A stretch of 64,000 nt of DNA. Source: Trachythela sp. YZ-2020. Its lineage: Eukaryota; Cnidaria; Anthozoa; Malacalcyonacea; Clavulariidae. The DNA is taken from assembly GCA_016169945.1 (NCBI GenBank), contig JADLSH010000217.1, positions 2,418,001-2,482,000 of the forward strand, in the 5' to 3' direction. This document shows, in pieces, positions 11,270-21,410 of this stretch. Position numbers and translations under genes: made by a program. Position 1 is the stretch's first letter. Each line of letters begins with the position of its first letter. The notes beneath the pieces were generated by a model. It was given only the letters and a program-made list of their open reading frames with translations, was not told the origin of the DNA and did no database searches.

Positions 11270-12093
11270 TTATCTAGGACTTGTAAGAATAGATCTTTCC
11301 AAATTTCCCACATAGTGCTAGGATTGTCTGCAAAAGTAGACATGCTCCCACGATTGAGTTCCTAAATCATGCAAAAAATTTTCTTCACTGAATTTTTTCA
11401 TGTTCCTAATTTCAATAATATTTTCATTATCTTTATGGCTTATATTAATCTTTCTTATGCCATAAATAAGACTGTGATCACTGATCCCAGTGTGAATTAC
11501 ACCATATTTGGAAATTTTCCTGGTTCATTGGTAATAAAATGGTCAATAAGAGTAGAGGAAGAGATAGTTATCCTTGTTGCTTCATCTATTAATTGGGATA
11601 ATTGATAAATTTCGAGTAAGGACTTAAGTTTCTTTGTTGGATGTTCAGGATTTGGCTTAATGAGATCACAGTTAAGATCATCCAGAATATAGATCTCCTT
11701 ATTTTCATTATCAATCTTTTAAATAAATTTTCAAGATGGATAAAAATCAGGTGATGCATCTGGGGGTCTATAAACTGTAACAACCACAAAAGGTCGACTA
11801 TGTGGTTTAGTTATTTCTATGCATATGGCTTCTAAATCAGGTGGTATGAGATCATGTCTGATTTGGTAATTTATAGAACTACGGAGGTAAATGCAGACAC
11901 CACCACCATTTCTAGACCTATCTTTTCGTATGATTTCATAGCTATCTATACGAATCATGCTATCAGGTATTGTTGAATTAAGTCTGGTTTCGCTAAAGGA
12001 CATTATATCTAATAATTTGTTTGACATAGTGAAATTAATTTCATCAAATCTTTTTGGCAAGCTTACTATATTCAAAAAGGCCATTTTGAACCC
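11270..12093 (-). pseudogene. LINE ORF2 APE endonuclease, frameshifted
   Basis: The endonuclease starts around FKMAFLNIVSLPKRFDEINF. It passes through the SETRLN motif, which holds the metal-binding Glu of the APE fold, and GGGVCIYLRSS, up to VVVTVYRPPDASPDF near 11740. The rest is scattered over other frames, with remnants of the NCDL and SDHSLI motifs near 11480-11670. The enzyme nicks target DNA. Two or more indels and the connecting stops make it non-functional. Confidence 0.85.
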
Positions 12094-12170
12094 GCGCTGA
12101 TTGGGAAGACAATTAATTGTATCAGAGAAATCACTACTCGTTTTTGTTGTATTATGTAAACAACTATTAG

Positions 12171-12782
12171 TTACTGTTGAATCATTTTGGCAACATGTGC
12201 TAAGTAAGTTAGGCATGTTGTCCAGTCCTTTCGGCGACCCGATTGTCGCCTGTCTTGACGAAAATACTGACAATTATTATAATTATGGTTTTCAGATCTT
12301 ACAGATCTTAGGTAGGAACACAATGTCTTACCAAGTGCCCTATCACCATTATAATTTAGGTGAAGGTTTGATCTGTTCAACATGGTTTTGTCAATGTTGC
12401 TATTGTCAATGAATGTTATATTGTGTTTCTTACACAATTCATGAACAAGATCATTGAATTCTAAAATTTGTGAATGCTGAACCTTATTGTCATACCTTTT
12501 AATAATGCTTGAGACAGCAACATTTTCAGCTTTGCTCTTTGCTTCGACAATTAGTTCTTCCATTTGTTTTGCCGCCACTTTTGCATCATCTGATACTAGG
12601 TTGTTGGTACCCACATGGAGAATGATGCTCTGTAGTTTACCTTCGCCGCATTCCTTTGGTAGATTTTCTTGCACTTCCTTGATCTTTGCACCACGATACG
12701 TCTTGCAGGCAGTTTTTGCTTTTGCTGCATATGAAAGTTTGTCATTGCTAATATGTTTGGTCATGGAGTCTCCGATTACCAA
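12171..12782 (-). pseudogene. LINE ORF1 SGNH/GDSL esterase domain
   Basis: This domain has the SGNH-hydrolase blocks: VIGDSM (nucleophile Ser), ILHVGTNNL (block III with Gly-Asn) and NLHLNYNGD (block V His). It is about 150 residues followed by an Arg-rich tail (RQDRRQSGRRK). Esterase domains of this type are known in ORF1 of CR1-like LINEs, where their exact role is unsettled. The catalytic triad positions appear intact. The N-terminal coiled-coil part of ORF1 (13116-13780) is in other frames, so the full protein is not made from this copy. Confidence 0.88.
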
Positions 12783-13115
12783 TGAAACCGGTCCATCCTT
12801 TATAGATCCGGCTTGTCTTGCTTTGGCTTGTGTGCCATTGTGTTTTTGTTGTTGCTTGACTTGTTGATAACATTAATCCCGTGTTCATCAGAATTGCGTT
12901 AGAACTGTTTTTCCGCTGTTGTAATATTTCTTTCCGATGATACTTGATCTGAAATATTAGCCGACCTGTCTGATGTGTGATCCTGAAGGGTTGAGAAGCT
13001 GTTTGAAACTATAGCTGCATAGCTATTCGGTGCAGAGGTTGAGTCTTGATCGTGTTTGAAGACGTTTTTCTTTCAATTGTGATCCAGTCATTTTGTTTCA
13101 TATCCAAAACATTTT

Positions 13116-13780
13116 TCACTTGATCATTTTCACTGAGATTTGCTCAATAACATTTTTGAGCGTGTCGATCTCGTCGGCCATTTTGTTGTTGTTTTTTGTT
13201 AAGTCCACTATGTTCTTTTCCGTTTTAGATTCACTTTCCTGTTGTTTCTTCGCCATCTCAACGATAAGATTGTTCATTCTCGTTATTTCTTCTTTCAAAC
13301 TAGATATTTCAGCGTTTCCAGAATTACAATTATTGCATTCTCCGTTGACGTTCGCGGTTGTTGTTGTTGTTGTGGCGTCCACGTGGTCATCAGTAGTGTG
13401 TGAAGATTTCTCGGCCGATTTCTTTGCCATTTTATCAATTAATAGCTTTGATAGGGCATCCGTAACCGTATTATTTTCTTTTTCATGACTATCAACTTTT
13501 TCTTGCTTGTTCCAAGCCATTTCAAGCCAGTATCGGTAGCTTCGCTTGTAAACTGCTTTATATCGCCACCAGGCGATTTCCAAGTACCAACGAGATTCAA
13601 ATTTTCGTTTACAAACCGTTTAAGTTGGCCAATATTTCCATTCCAAACGAAATCATCGCCACATTTACTTAACATTTCGCTTAGCTTGATTTTATTTAGG
13701 TTTTCATTCCCCAGTATCTGGGAATTACTATTATAATCAATGTCATTCACGGAGCGCGGAGAAACCCGACCATCCGCCAT
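13116..13780 (-). pseudogene. LINE ORF1 N-terminal region with coiled coil
   Basis: Two overlapping frames together make the ORF1 N-terminus. One starts at MADGRVSPRSVND (13780) and fails near 13500. The other continues through LSKLLIDKMAKK and a long heptad-like region (ISSLKEEITRMNNLIVEM and ENIVDLTKNNNKMADEID-type repeats), typical of ORF1 multimerisation domains. A frameshift near 13500-13560 separates them. ORF1 proteins bind element RNA in the cytoplasm. A C-N-N-C motif in the middle is probably not a zinc finger. Confidence 0.75.
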
Positions 13781-13796
13781 GAGTCATCCGAACTAT

Positions 13797-14604
13797 ATGA
13801 CAATAGGAATTAAAAGACTCCCATACTGTTCAGCAGATACACCGAGTGAAGCCAAACCTCGCACGTTTACGCTTAGCAGATACACCGAGTAGCTTTCAAC
13901 TCCTCGCATTGTGACTTTATTTATACATATCGTAGAGATGAAAGTCGACCGTCAGAACTTGCTTGAATTTTAAGAATTTCGTCGATGTGCGCTGAGATAA
14001 TAATTTGTGGTTTTCCAAATCGTTCCTTTTACAGTTCGACGGCAGAATCGTAGTTTAAACTTGATAGGGTTAATCCTTGAATAGCTCTTGCAGCTATGCC
14101 TTCGAGTTGTGCATTCAAGTAATTAAACTTGTCGATTGCGGGAATACTTTCGTTGGAATGAATTGCACTATTAAACGAGTCCCAAAAGGCTGTCCATTTC
14201 GTAACATCGCCTCGGAATTTCGGTAGTGTTAACTTCGGTAAACGTGGTTTAACGACGTGTTCTTGAGCTGGATTCGATTGAGCATAAACAGTAGGTTGTT
14301 CACTGCTAACAAGTGGTTTTGCATCTTTAATTTTCATTCGGCATGCTATGATTCTCGCTACAATCGACTCTGATTCTTCGATTTCTTTGCTAATTTCGTT
14401 TAGTTTACATAAAGCGGTTATTTCGTTATCGATATCGCTAAGAGTCTTTTGTTTCGCTTCTAATAAACTGCTAATAACTTCGAGTCTACTTGCATTTTCG
14501 TCGGATAATTCTTGTGATAACAAATCGTATGCTTCGTGTTCGAGTTTCGTAAAAACATCTCGGTGAGCCTTTCTAATCGCTTTATGTCGATTGATATTTG
14601 ACAT
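13797..14604 (-). pseudogene. gag: BEL/Pao gag, interrupted
   Basis: Gag starts at MSNINRHKAIRKAH (14604), with an N-terminal coiled coil and then the KLPKLTLPKFRGDVTKWTAFW-like motif of Pao-type gag (DUF1759 region). The frame meets an in-frame TAA just after AVEL (about 14027), at a spot where a Leu codon is usual. Further on a one-base shift and an imperfect duplication of about 40 bp (13820-13905) disturb it again. The nested LINE then splits it at 13797/9104; beyond the LINE the sequence resumes with MSKLPSDVRL. Gag would form the particle shell. It is clearly inactive in this copy. Confidence 0.88.
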
Positions 14605-14630
14605 AATCTAAATCTCGTAGTCGTGAGCTC

Positions 14631-14648
14631 GCCCCACGTTGGGCGCCA
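14631..14648 (-). other. Primer-binding site, tRNA-Lys type
   Basis: TGGCGCCCAACGTGGGGC on the element strand abuts the 5' LTR directly. It matches the site known to pair with the 3' end of tRNA-Lys(1,2), as used by several retroelements. This fixes the inner LTR boundary at 14649. Confidence 0.9.
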
Positions 14649-14887
14649 TATAGTAAACAGTGATAATTGACCGCTTTATCGTACACAATCGCATTGTAAA
14701 CACTCGAATTTCTCAATAAACTCAACCATTTATTCTACATTAAAACTAAACTTCATTATAACTTTACATGAAAAACCAGCTCAACCGGTTTGAGAAAATA
14801 ACTTTAACTCGTAAACAATGGCTACGTCACGATAATATGTGACGTCATAATGTACTATGATGTCCTAAAATGTCACTCTTTATGACA
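14649..14887 (-). repeat. BEL/Pao 5' LTR
   Basis: This is 239 bp, nearly identical to 3999-4237. It is followed by the target duplication GTAAA (14888-14892). It should carry the element promoter; the TGACGTCA palindrome near 14839-14846 is a possible activator site. Confidence 0.95.
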
Positions 14888-15194
14888 GTAAATGTAAAAT
14901 CTATGCCTATGGCATCACAAGCGCGGGTAAACTATTTTCAAAGACGGTAGTCTCGTCAATGTCATAAACTAACTGTTCAAAATTGATGAAGTCATTCAAT
15001 AGTATATTGTCATGAGCATTCCATTTCACTGACCTATTATGACAGTAAATGTAAAATCTATGCCTGTGGCATCACAAGCGGGTAACTATTTCTTCAAAGA
15101 ATAGTAGTCTCGTCAATGTCATAAACTAACTGTTCAAAATTGATGAAGTCATTCAATAGTATATTGTCATGAGCATTCCATTTCACTGACCTAT
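14881..15194. repeat. 157-bp tandem duplication including LTR end
   Basis: Unit 1 is 14881-15037 and unit 2 is 15038-15194. Both start TATGACAGTAAATG, and the first seven bases of unit 1 are the last seven of the BEL LTR. The units are near identical except for a patch of about 25 bp in the middle. The underlying sequence is repeat P, also seen at 20110-20175. Confidence 0.85.
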
Positions 15195-15888
15195 TAGGCC
15201 GTATTCTGTGGCACGAAAAGTCGCTTAGAAAATGAAATTCGTTGCCCGGGTTCGGGCACTACTTTAAAACAAGATAAATAATTAGGATTAATCATACAAA
15301 GTCCAAATCCGCTTGTTTGCACTTCTAGAAACCTGCAGTTTTCGAGTATTTCTTGTTCGAAAATTCAAGAAATCAACATATTTCGCAATCGATCGCCGCC
15401 ATTTTTTTCAGAGTACTTGGTGTAATATGCACTATATATAGTATATTTCGTGGTTCTACATTGATTTTTACATGAAGTTTCTCAAACATCCGCTGACATA
15501 AAGTAAATATGGCGTTTCAGAATTATTGTTTTTTAATTTAGTCATTTTGATGGGGAAAGTGACAAAATTTTACCGAGGTTTCGTTCCAAAAGTTGTTTGG
15601 ATTGATAAAATATATGGCTATCGCTTGACGGGCTTCAAAGGGATGTTGCGTGGAGAACTTTTCAGTTTTATTCGCGGTATTAAATGTGAGTGGATATAAT
15701 GACAATACTAGTGAAAACATTTTATCACTGGCAGAGGTCTTGGCAGATTCAATATAGGACTTTCCTTAGTGTGTTGTGGGAAATCCTATTCCGTATAGAT
15801 AGAAAATGCAAAACGGTGACATATACATTCATCAACAGATGAACAGAACAACAACATTCAACAGTATAATTAGCCTTATATTTCAATC

Positions 15889-16513
15889 AATTCTAGCATT
15901 GCCCATCCCCCCTGACTACCCCTGGGCATTTGCAAACTTTTGTTGTGCAGGGACCAGGCATTACTACTTACAAAAGTTCCCCTGGGCCGGGCATTTGTTG
16001 ACTGGCAGGCATTTGTCTCTCTATCCAGAAATTATTGTGGTTTCAGCAGCAGCTGCAGTGCATGAACATGTGCACTGCCATGAATATGGATGAAGTATTT
16101 GTGTCATACACATAAACATATAGAACTTGTGAAGCAAAACTTGCTCATCTTTACAGAACCTGGGCCGCAGATTCAATTCCTGTCGGAGGACTTAGAGTTG
16201 CATTTTTCGCAGCCGTTCCCGTTCAGGTCTAAAAATATTGTATATAATATTTCACTCGAAATATCCATCCACCTAAACCTTCTACATCAATTTCAAGTGA
16301 AAAAACATCTTATAATTTAATTAAGAATGTAAAACTCATATCCTGATATTCTGACAAATCTATGTGTTGGTGTGCCCCGGGGCCGGCAGTTGGCATAATT
16401 TATTTTCCCTGGGTGGGGAATTATTGCACTTTTCTTGCCCATCCCCAGGGAATTGTGCACTTAGCCAAAAAAGAAGTGCAAATGCCCAGGGGGGATGGCA
16501 ATGCCGGAATTAA
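15889..16513. mobile_element. MITE inserted in the left arm of the long-TIR element
   Basis: The termini are inverted: GCATTGCCCATCCCCCCTG near 15896 against the complement of GGGGGGATGGCAATGCCGG near 16490. The matching right arm of the host element lacks it, which shows that it is a later insertion. AATT is present on both sides and may be the target duplication. A partial relative lies at 30416-30567 in the opposite orientation. Confidence 0.75.
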
Positions 16514-16892
16514 CCGACGTATTATCTAGATTTAACTTGCTACTTTAACCATAAATATAAACTCTGAACCTGTTTAAAATGTAATACTGCTTATAGTAAC
16601 TCTCCTGTTGTTCTTAGTACTTGTATTGTTCTCTAAATTTAATTGTATATTTATATAGTATTTGTTATAGGGCCTGCAGTAATTGGTGTATACTGTTGTG
16701 GTGACCCTGACACTCCTTTATGTGGCAAATCCTTGGATTTTGTAGGATGTTCACCTAGTCAGCTACCCTGGGGTTTCCCATCAAAGACAATGATAGGTTC
16801 ATATTTATATCTACATTCTGTTTGGTGAGAATGAGTTCGTTCCTTTAATAACATACAAATTAGAATTTTGAAGTTAGCTCTTTCAACCAGAG

Positions 16893-17040
16893 TCACAAAT
16901 CATCAGAATCTGCAAGTTCTTCTTCCTCATCAGAATGAGTCATATCATAATCTTCCTCATCTTCATTAACTCCTGCTTTATTCCGGCAATCACAACATGT
17001 ACATGTACCCTGTCTTACACTTGCACTCAACACACTCAAG
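16893..17040 (-). pseudogene. Acidic C-terminal coding remnant
   Basis: One minus-strand frame in the centre of the long-TIR element ends in a stop at 16893. It encodes a very acidic tail (EDEEDYDMTHSDEEEE) preceded by several close Cys residues. It could be the last exon of the transposase that once lived in this element, or of a captured host gene. I do not recognise the protein, and only about 40 codons are visible. Confidence 0.35.
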
Positions 17041-17054
17041 CAAGGATATGATAG

Positions 17055-17110
17055 CCTATGTTCCAGTCCACTTTACACACACAATGGTGTAGTGGACTGG
17101 AACACAGGCT
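17055..17110. mobile_element. Tiny hairpin insertion (56 bp) with 12-bp direct repeats
   Basis: The two arms CCTATGTTCCAGTCCACT and AGTGGACTGGAACACAGG pair almost perfectly. AGGATATGATAG flanks both sides (17043-17054, 17111-17122), so this is an insertion with a long target duplication. Confidence 0.65.
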
Positions 17111-18419
17111 AGGATATGATAGATAGACTGTAGATATGCTCCTTTTAAATACAGAAAATGTTCAGATGATGTCTCACCCCAACCTGCGACAGCCTTTTCC
17201 AACATATCAACAGAGCAAATTTTCAAACAGCATCATGGTCTCAGTGTTGGTGCTGGCTAGACACTCTCCAATCAAGAGCTGGAGATGGTCTGGGTGACAT
17301 GTCGTCCCCCCCTGTGCTCCATAATCTTTGCTTGAGTGCAAGTGTAAGACATCCTCTGCATGTGGGCCCTATAACAAATACTATATAAATATACAATTAC
17401 ATTAAATTAAATTAAAATAAAAGAACAATACAAGTGTTAAGAACAAGAGAGCGTCGTTACGCAGGCTAGACCACGAGCAGTAACACATCTTAAACAGACC
17501 GATTTCCAAGTCAGATTTCCAAATTTCAGGTTCAAGTTTATATTTATGGCAGTAGTGTAATATACATAAAGTAGCGATTTAAATCTGGATAAGGCTAAGG
17601 TATGAGTTCATCAGGAAGAATGTGTTCCATGTTGTTGTTCCGTTGATGAATGTATATGTCACCATTTTGCATCTGTCTGTACGGAACAGGATTTACCACA
17701 ACACAGGTTCTGATACCAGACAGTTTTCATTACAAAGAAAAGTTCTATATTGAATCTGCCAAGACCTCTGCCAGTAATAAACAATTAAACACAGTTTCCA
17801 CTGTACATGTTTTCACTAGTATTGTCACTTATATTCCCTCACTGATTACCGCAAATAAAACTGAAAATTTCTCCACGCAACATCCTTTGAAGCCCGTCAA
17901 GCGATAGCCATATATTTTACCAATCCAAACAACTTTTGGTCGAAACCTCGGTAAAATTTTGTCATTTTCCCCATCAAAATGACTAAAAAACTATAATTCT
18001 GAAACGCCATATTTACTTTATGTCAGCGGATGTTTGAGAAACTTCATGTAAAAATCAATGTGGAACCACGAAATACACTATATATAGTGCATAATTATTA
18101 CACCAAGTACCCTGAAAAAAATGGCGGCGATCGATTGTGAAATATGTTGATTTCTTGAATTTTCGAAGAAGAAATACTCGAAAACTGCAGGTTTTTAGAA
18201 GTGCAAACAAGCGGATTTGGACTTTGTATGATTAATCCTAATTATTTATCTTGTTTTAAAGTAGTGCCCGAACCCGGGCAACGAAACTGAACGATAACGT
18301 GCCACAGAATACGGCCTATATTTTCACTATGAAGTTATAAGAGACCTGTGTCCTGTCAATATATTTACCCCGCTTTTGACGTGATCTTATCTACAAATCA
18401 AATAAACTAATTAATATAA

Positions 18420-19530
18420 TTATATATATAAACAAAGAAATATATTATAGTAACATAAGTTATATATATGTATATATGTTACAGTTTAAAGAATTCTTTC
18501 ACTGTGGACAAATTTAAAGCCCTGGACATGGCCAAACGAGAATGAGAGTTGATGAGAATTGCAAACGAGAATTTGCATGAGAGTTTCATAAACTCTCACG
18601 CCCCGGTCAAACGAGAACAAGAGTTGCATGAGAGTTGACTGGATATTACCACGCCGTACCGGTCAGACAAGCAAAAACTCTCCTCAAACCTAAAACAGCT
18701 CAAAGTTAATGAGAATTCTCATCCTCGGTGGATCGGATCATAAATTTCGTACCCTAAATTAAATACCCTTTAAGATATACACACGCACAAAACAGAACAA
18801 AGACAAACCATAAATCGTACGAATTGTGAGAATCTAAAGTGGTTAAGATCAATACATCGCCAAGATTCGAGTTTTGATATTGACTATTGTTTTGAATATT
18901 GGTGTGGGAAAAACAGCACCGCCATATATTTGTCTTGTTTTTCCGGAAACTGACACCATCAATATTTCAATGGTGGAAGAGGCTTACAGATCGAAACTGC
19001 TTTATATAACATAAATGTGTTCTTTCAATGCTTCTATAAATGCAGGACTTAAATTTTTTGTGCCTCCAAAGAACCTAGTACCTTAAAACTCTACTTAAAC
19101 TGTAAATTAGATTGCAAGATAAACCATTTTGACGATGAAACTTTCTCTTAGCTTTGTTTGTACCTACTTTGGAGTTTTTACTCCTAGTCAAATTGAATAT
19201 GGCGAATTTCAATAAGAACACGCATGAGAAAAAGTGGAGAAATGATTCGTAGTCAAGTACACATTCTATATCTATTGTTTCTATGTTTGCACCAAACAAA
19301 ACAGTCATTTTTTCGCCATGCAGTCCGGGCATGTCGCTTATCACACAATCTAGCCACGATCGTGACAAGAGTGATAAAAACATGACATTCAGCACAGAGC
19401 TTCCTCGGCACCTACCTAACAACATTAGACTGATTAGAGAGGGTGCCCGAAATTTAATTGCTTTGAAACTATTTCCAGGGAAAATCGTGTTTTTACCTAT
19501 ATTTAACACTTATTTACTGAGGCCGAGGGA
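18420..19530. repeat. Dispersed repeat Q, longer copy
   Basis: It shares ordered blocks with 20700-21410: ATTTCGTACCCTAAATTAAAT, then ACACACGCACAAAACAGAAC, then a block with CATGACATTC. The second copy lacks about 400 bp of the middle. Both carry a related internal MITE. The minus-strand frame 19509-19075 (144 codons) matches no family I know and its counterpart in the other copy is broken, so I do not call it a gene. Confidence 0.7.
18518..18739. mobile_element. TTAA-type MITE, degenerate copy
   Basis: It starts after TTAA with GCCCTGGACATGGCC and is rich in GAGAGTTGATGAG-like units in both orientations. The right end is degraded (ATAA instead of TTAA). A better copy is at 20773-21088. Confidence 0.6.
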
Positions 19531-19809
19531 CACAGTGTGTCTTGTGGAATCGAGACCGTTATTGCTCCCAACCGTTATTTACTATTGAATATTGCTATAG
19601 ACCTATTTAAAAGAAAAGTAAAGGCACATGAACTAACCAGTGTACCACAACAGGACATAATATAATTTGGACATACATAGTGGAATTAGTGAAGACTGAT
19701 GTCCATATGAATTTTAAAATATTTGCCTTTATTTAAAACTATATTTACATCATACAAGTGCGTCAATAAACGAGATGGTAGCCATTTGTTTTCACATACT
19801 TCAAAGTGT
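19531..19809. other. No feature recognised
   Basis: AT-rich sequence between repeat Q and repeat P. No paired termini or reading frame is worth calling. Confidence 0.5.
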
Positions 19810-20175
19810 TTTAAAACCACAAAACGCGTGATAGCGATTATCTCCAAATAGAAATATTTCGAATGTTCAGTACTTTAAAAGTAATTTCAGCTTGGACGTA
19901 ATTGCTTTAATTTCTACAAGACTACATCCTGCTTTTTATATTTTCCCATGAAAACAGGGTAGTCATTTTCAAAGGTAATGGCAACGAAAGTGAAGTCTGT
20001 ATTTTAGGCAGAAAGAACTTGTAATACCGTACAAACGTTATTTTACATCTTTTCTTCATCTCTTTCCACTCTCGAGAGATATTTTATATAGTTCGTTTGA
20101 TATGTAAATGAAGTAAATCTATGGCATCACAAGCGCGGGTAAAATATTTTCAAAGACGGCAGTCTCGTCAAAGTC
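19810..20175. repeat. Dispersed repeat P, uninterrupted copy
   Basis: This matches 3712-3998 followed directly by 14893-14975. It therefore shows the sequence without the BEL insertion (GATATGTAAATGAAGTAAATC). It is cut at about 20176 by a LINE fragment. Confidence 0.8.
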
Positions 20176-20176
20176 A

Positions 20177-20710
20177 TCAAAGTAACTGCCTATTCTCGAA
20201 TTTAAAACTTTTCCAAGGTAACTTTTTTAAATCTTCATCCAAGTCATTCCATAACTTCACCGCTCTATAATAAAAAGTTCTTTGTCCTGAAACTGTTTTG
20301 TGTTGAGGGATGTGTAGCGCTTTGTTATTCCTTGTATTTAGATCGTGGATTTCGTTTCTTTTTATAAATAATTTGGATAGATAAGGTGGTGCTAATCCGT
20401 TCATACATTTGTATGTTATTAGTGCCTCTCTATATTTTAAGTGTTCCTCTACAGGAAGCCAGCGAATTGACCGTAGTGCTGGTGTTACATTATCATATCT
20501 TCCAGTACTTGTCAATATCCTACAAGCGAAATTCTGTACTGCTCTCAATTTCCTTATATTTGTTGCAGAAGTATTTGACCATACTGTAGAGCAATAATAA
20601 AGTTTGCTCATTACTAAAGCATTGATAATTAAGCGAAGTGTATCCCTGTCAAAGCTATCCTTTACTCTATTTATCTGACACAGCTTGGCCATACAAGAAA
20701 TAGATATCAT
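20177..20710 (-). pseudogene. 5'-truncated LINE: RT C-terminal domain
   Basis: About 175 codons of an L2/CR1-type reverse transcriptase C-terminus. Visible motifs are LIINALVMSKLYYCSTVW, IRKLRAVQNFACRIL, LRSIRWLPVEEHLKYR and AVKLWNDLDEDLKKLP. This region follows the palm and thumb in ORF2. The frame stays open to 20860, but upstream of about 20710 it reads into repeat Q, so the true LINE part ends there by 5' truncation. There is no simple-repeat tail. The family differs from the LINEs at 1-2304 and 9105-13796. Confidence 0.85.
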
Positions 20711-21410
20711 TGTAACATAAGTTTTATATATAACAGTTCTTATAAGAATTATTTCACTGTGGACAAACTTAAAGCCTTGGTCAGACGAGAATGAGAGTTG
20801 ACGAGAGTTGGCAGGCAAGAATTTGCATGAGAGTTTCATCAACTCCCATGCCCTGGTCAAACGAGAAGAAGAATTGCATGAGAGTTTACTGGATATAAAT
20901 TACCACGCGTACCGGTCAAACGAGCGCTACAAGAACTCTCATCAACTCTCATCAAAATCTGAACAAGCTCAAAGTTGATGAGTGAGAGTTGATGACGCAT
21001 GAGAGTTGGCGAGTTGTGGTCAAACTCGAGCGAGAGTTGCATCTCTCATCGACTCTCATCACAACTCTCATACTCGTTTGATCGGGGCTTAAATTTCGTA
21101 CCCTAAATTAAATATCCTTTCGATACACACGCACAAAACAGAACAAAGAAAAACCATAAATCGTAAGAATGTTAACAGTTTAAAGTGGTTAAGATCATTA
21201 CATTGCCAAGTTTTGAGTTTTTATATTGTTTTGAATATTGGTTTCAACCAAGAGTGACAAAAGTGACAAAAGCATGACATTTGGCACACAGCTTCTTTGG
21301 CACCAACCTATCAACATTAGAAGGGGGTGCCCAAAATTTATTTGCTTTGAATCTACTGCCAGGAAGATTTTCGTGTTTTTATCTATAATGCTGCATATTT
21401 CCTTATAAAT
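20700..21410. repeat. Dispersed repeat Q, shorter copy
   Basis: Homologous to 18420-19530 in the same orientation, with an internal deletion of about 400 bp just after TTTTGAATATTGGT near 21241. Confidence 0.7.
20773..21088. mobile_element. TTAA-type MITE (316 bp)
   Basis: It is bounded by TTAA at 20769-20772 and 21089-21092. The inverted ends are GCCTTGGTCAGACGAGAATG and the complement of CTCGTTTGATCGGGGC. GAGAGTTGATGAG-like subrepeats fill the interior in both directions. TTAA duplications are typical of piggyBac and Kolobok elements. Confidence 0.8.

Larger units (their letters stand above)
9105..13796 (-). mobile_element. CR1-like LINE inserted in BEL gag (4.69 kb)
   Basis: This is a near-complete non-LTR retrotransposon in the same orientation as its host element. 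It has ORF1 (coiled coil plus SGNH esterase), ORF2 (APE endonuclease, RT), a short 3' UTR and a (ATC)n tail at 9105-9119. An exact 8-bp target duplication flanks it. The ORF1 ATG lies only about 16 bp inside the 5' end, so either the leader is very short or the copy is slightly truncated. An SGNH esterase in ORF1 is known from CR1-like elements. Frameshifts in ORF1, endonuclease and RT mean this copy is inactive. A second, heavily truncated copy of the same family lies at 42238-42720. Confidence 0.93.
3999..14887 (-). mobile_element. BEL/Pao LTR retrotransposon with nested LINE
   Basis: On the minus strand the order is 5' LTR (14887-14649), primer-binding site, gag (14604 to about 13805), zinc knuckles-protease-RT-RNase H-integrase (9104 to about 4312), polypurine tract and 3' LTR (4237-3999). 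It is flanked by the 5-bp duplication GTAAA (3994-3998, 14888-14892), as BEL/Pao elements typically make. Without the nested 4.7-kb LINE it is about 6.2 kb, a normal size. The two LTRs differ at only 2 of 239 positions that I can see, so insertion was recent. Gag and integrase nevertheless carry a stop and frameshifts, so this copy is not autonomous. No env-like frame is present. Confidence 0.95.
15197..18316. mobile_element. DNA element with very long terminal inverted repeats (3.1 kb)
   Basis: The left arm starts GGCCGTATTCTGTGGCAC and the right arm ends with its complement; both are flanked by TA. The arms pair over roughly 0.85-0.95 kb: 15197-15888 plus 16514-16672 on the left with 17369-18316 on the right. 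A smaller element interrupts the left arm. The central part (16673-17368) has no intact transposase. Long arms with a small centre fit a foldback-type or long-TIR non-autonomous DNA transposon. The superfamily is not identifiable from what I see. Confidence 0.85.

Noticed and set aside
12487..12867. 126-codon plus-strand frame, partly hydrophobic
   Set aside because: Shadow of the SGNH esterase of the nested LINE.
19075..19509. 144-codon minus-strand frame in repeat Q
   Set aside because: No recognisable domain, and the homologous stretch in the second copy of Q is broken.
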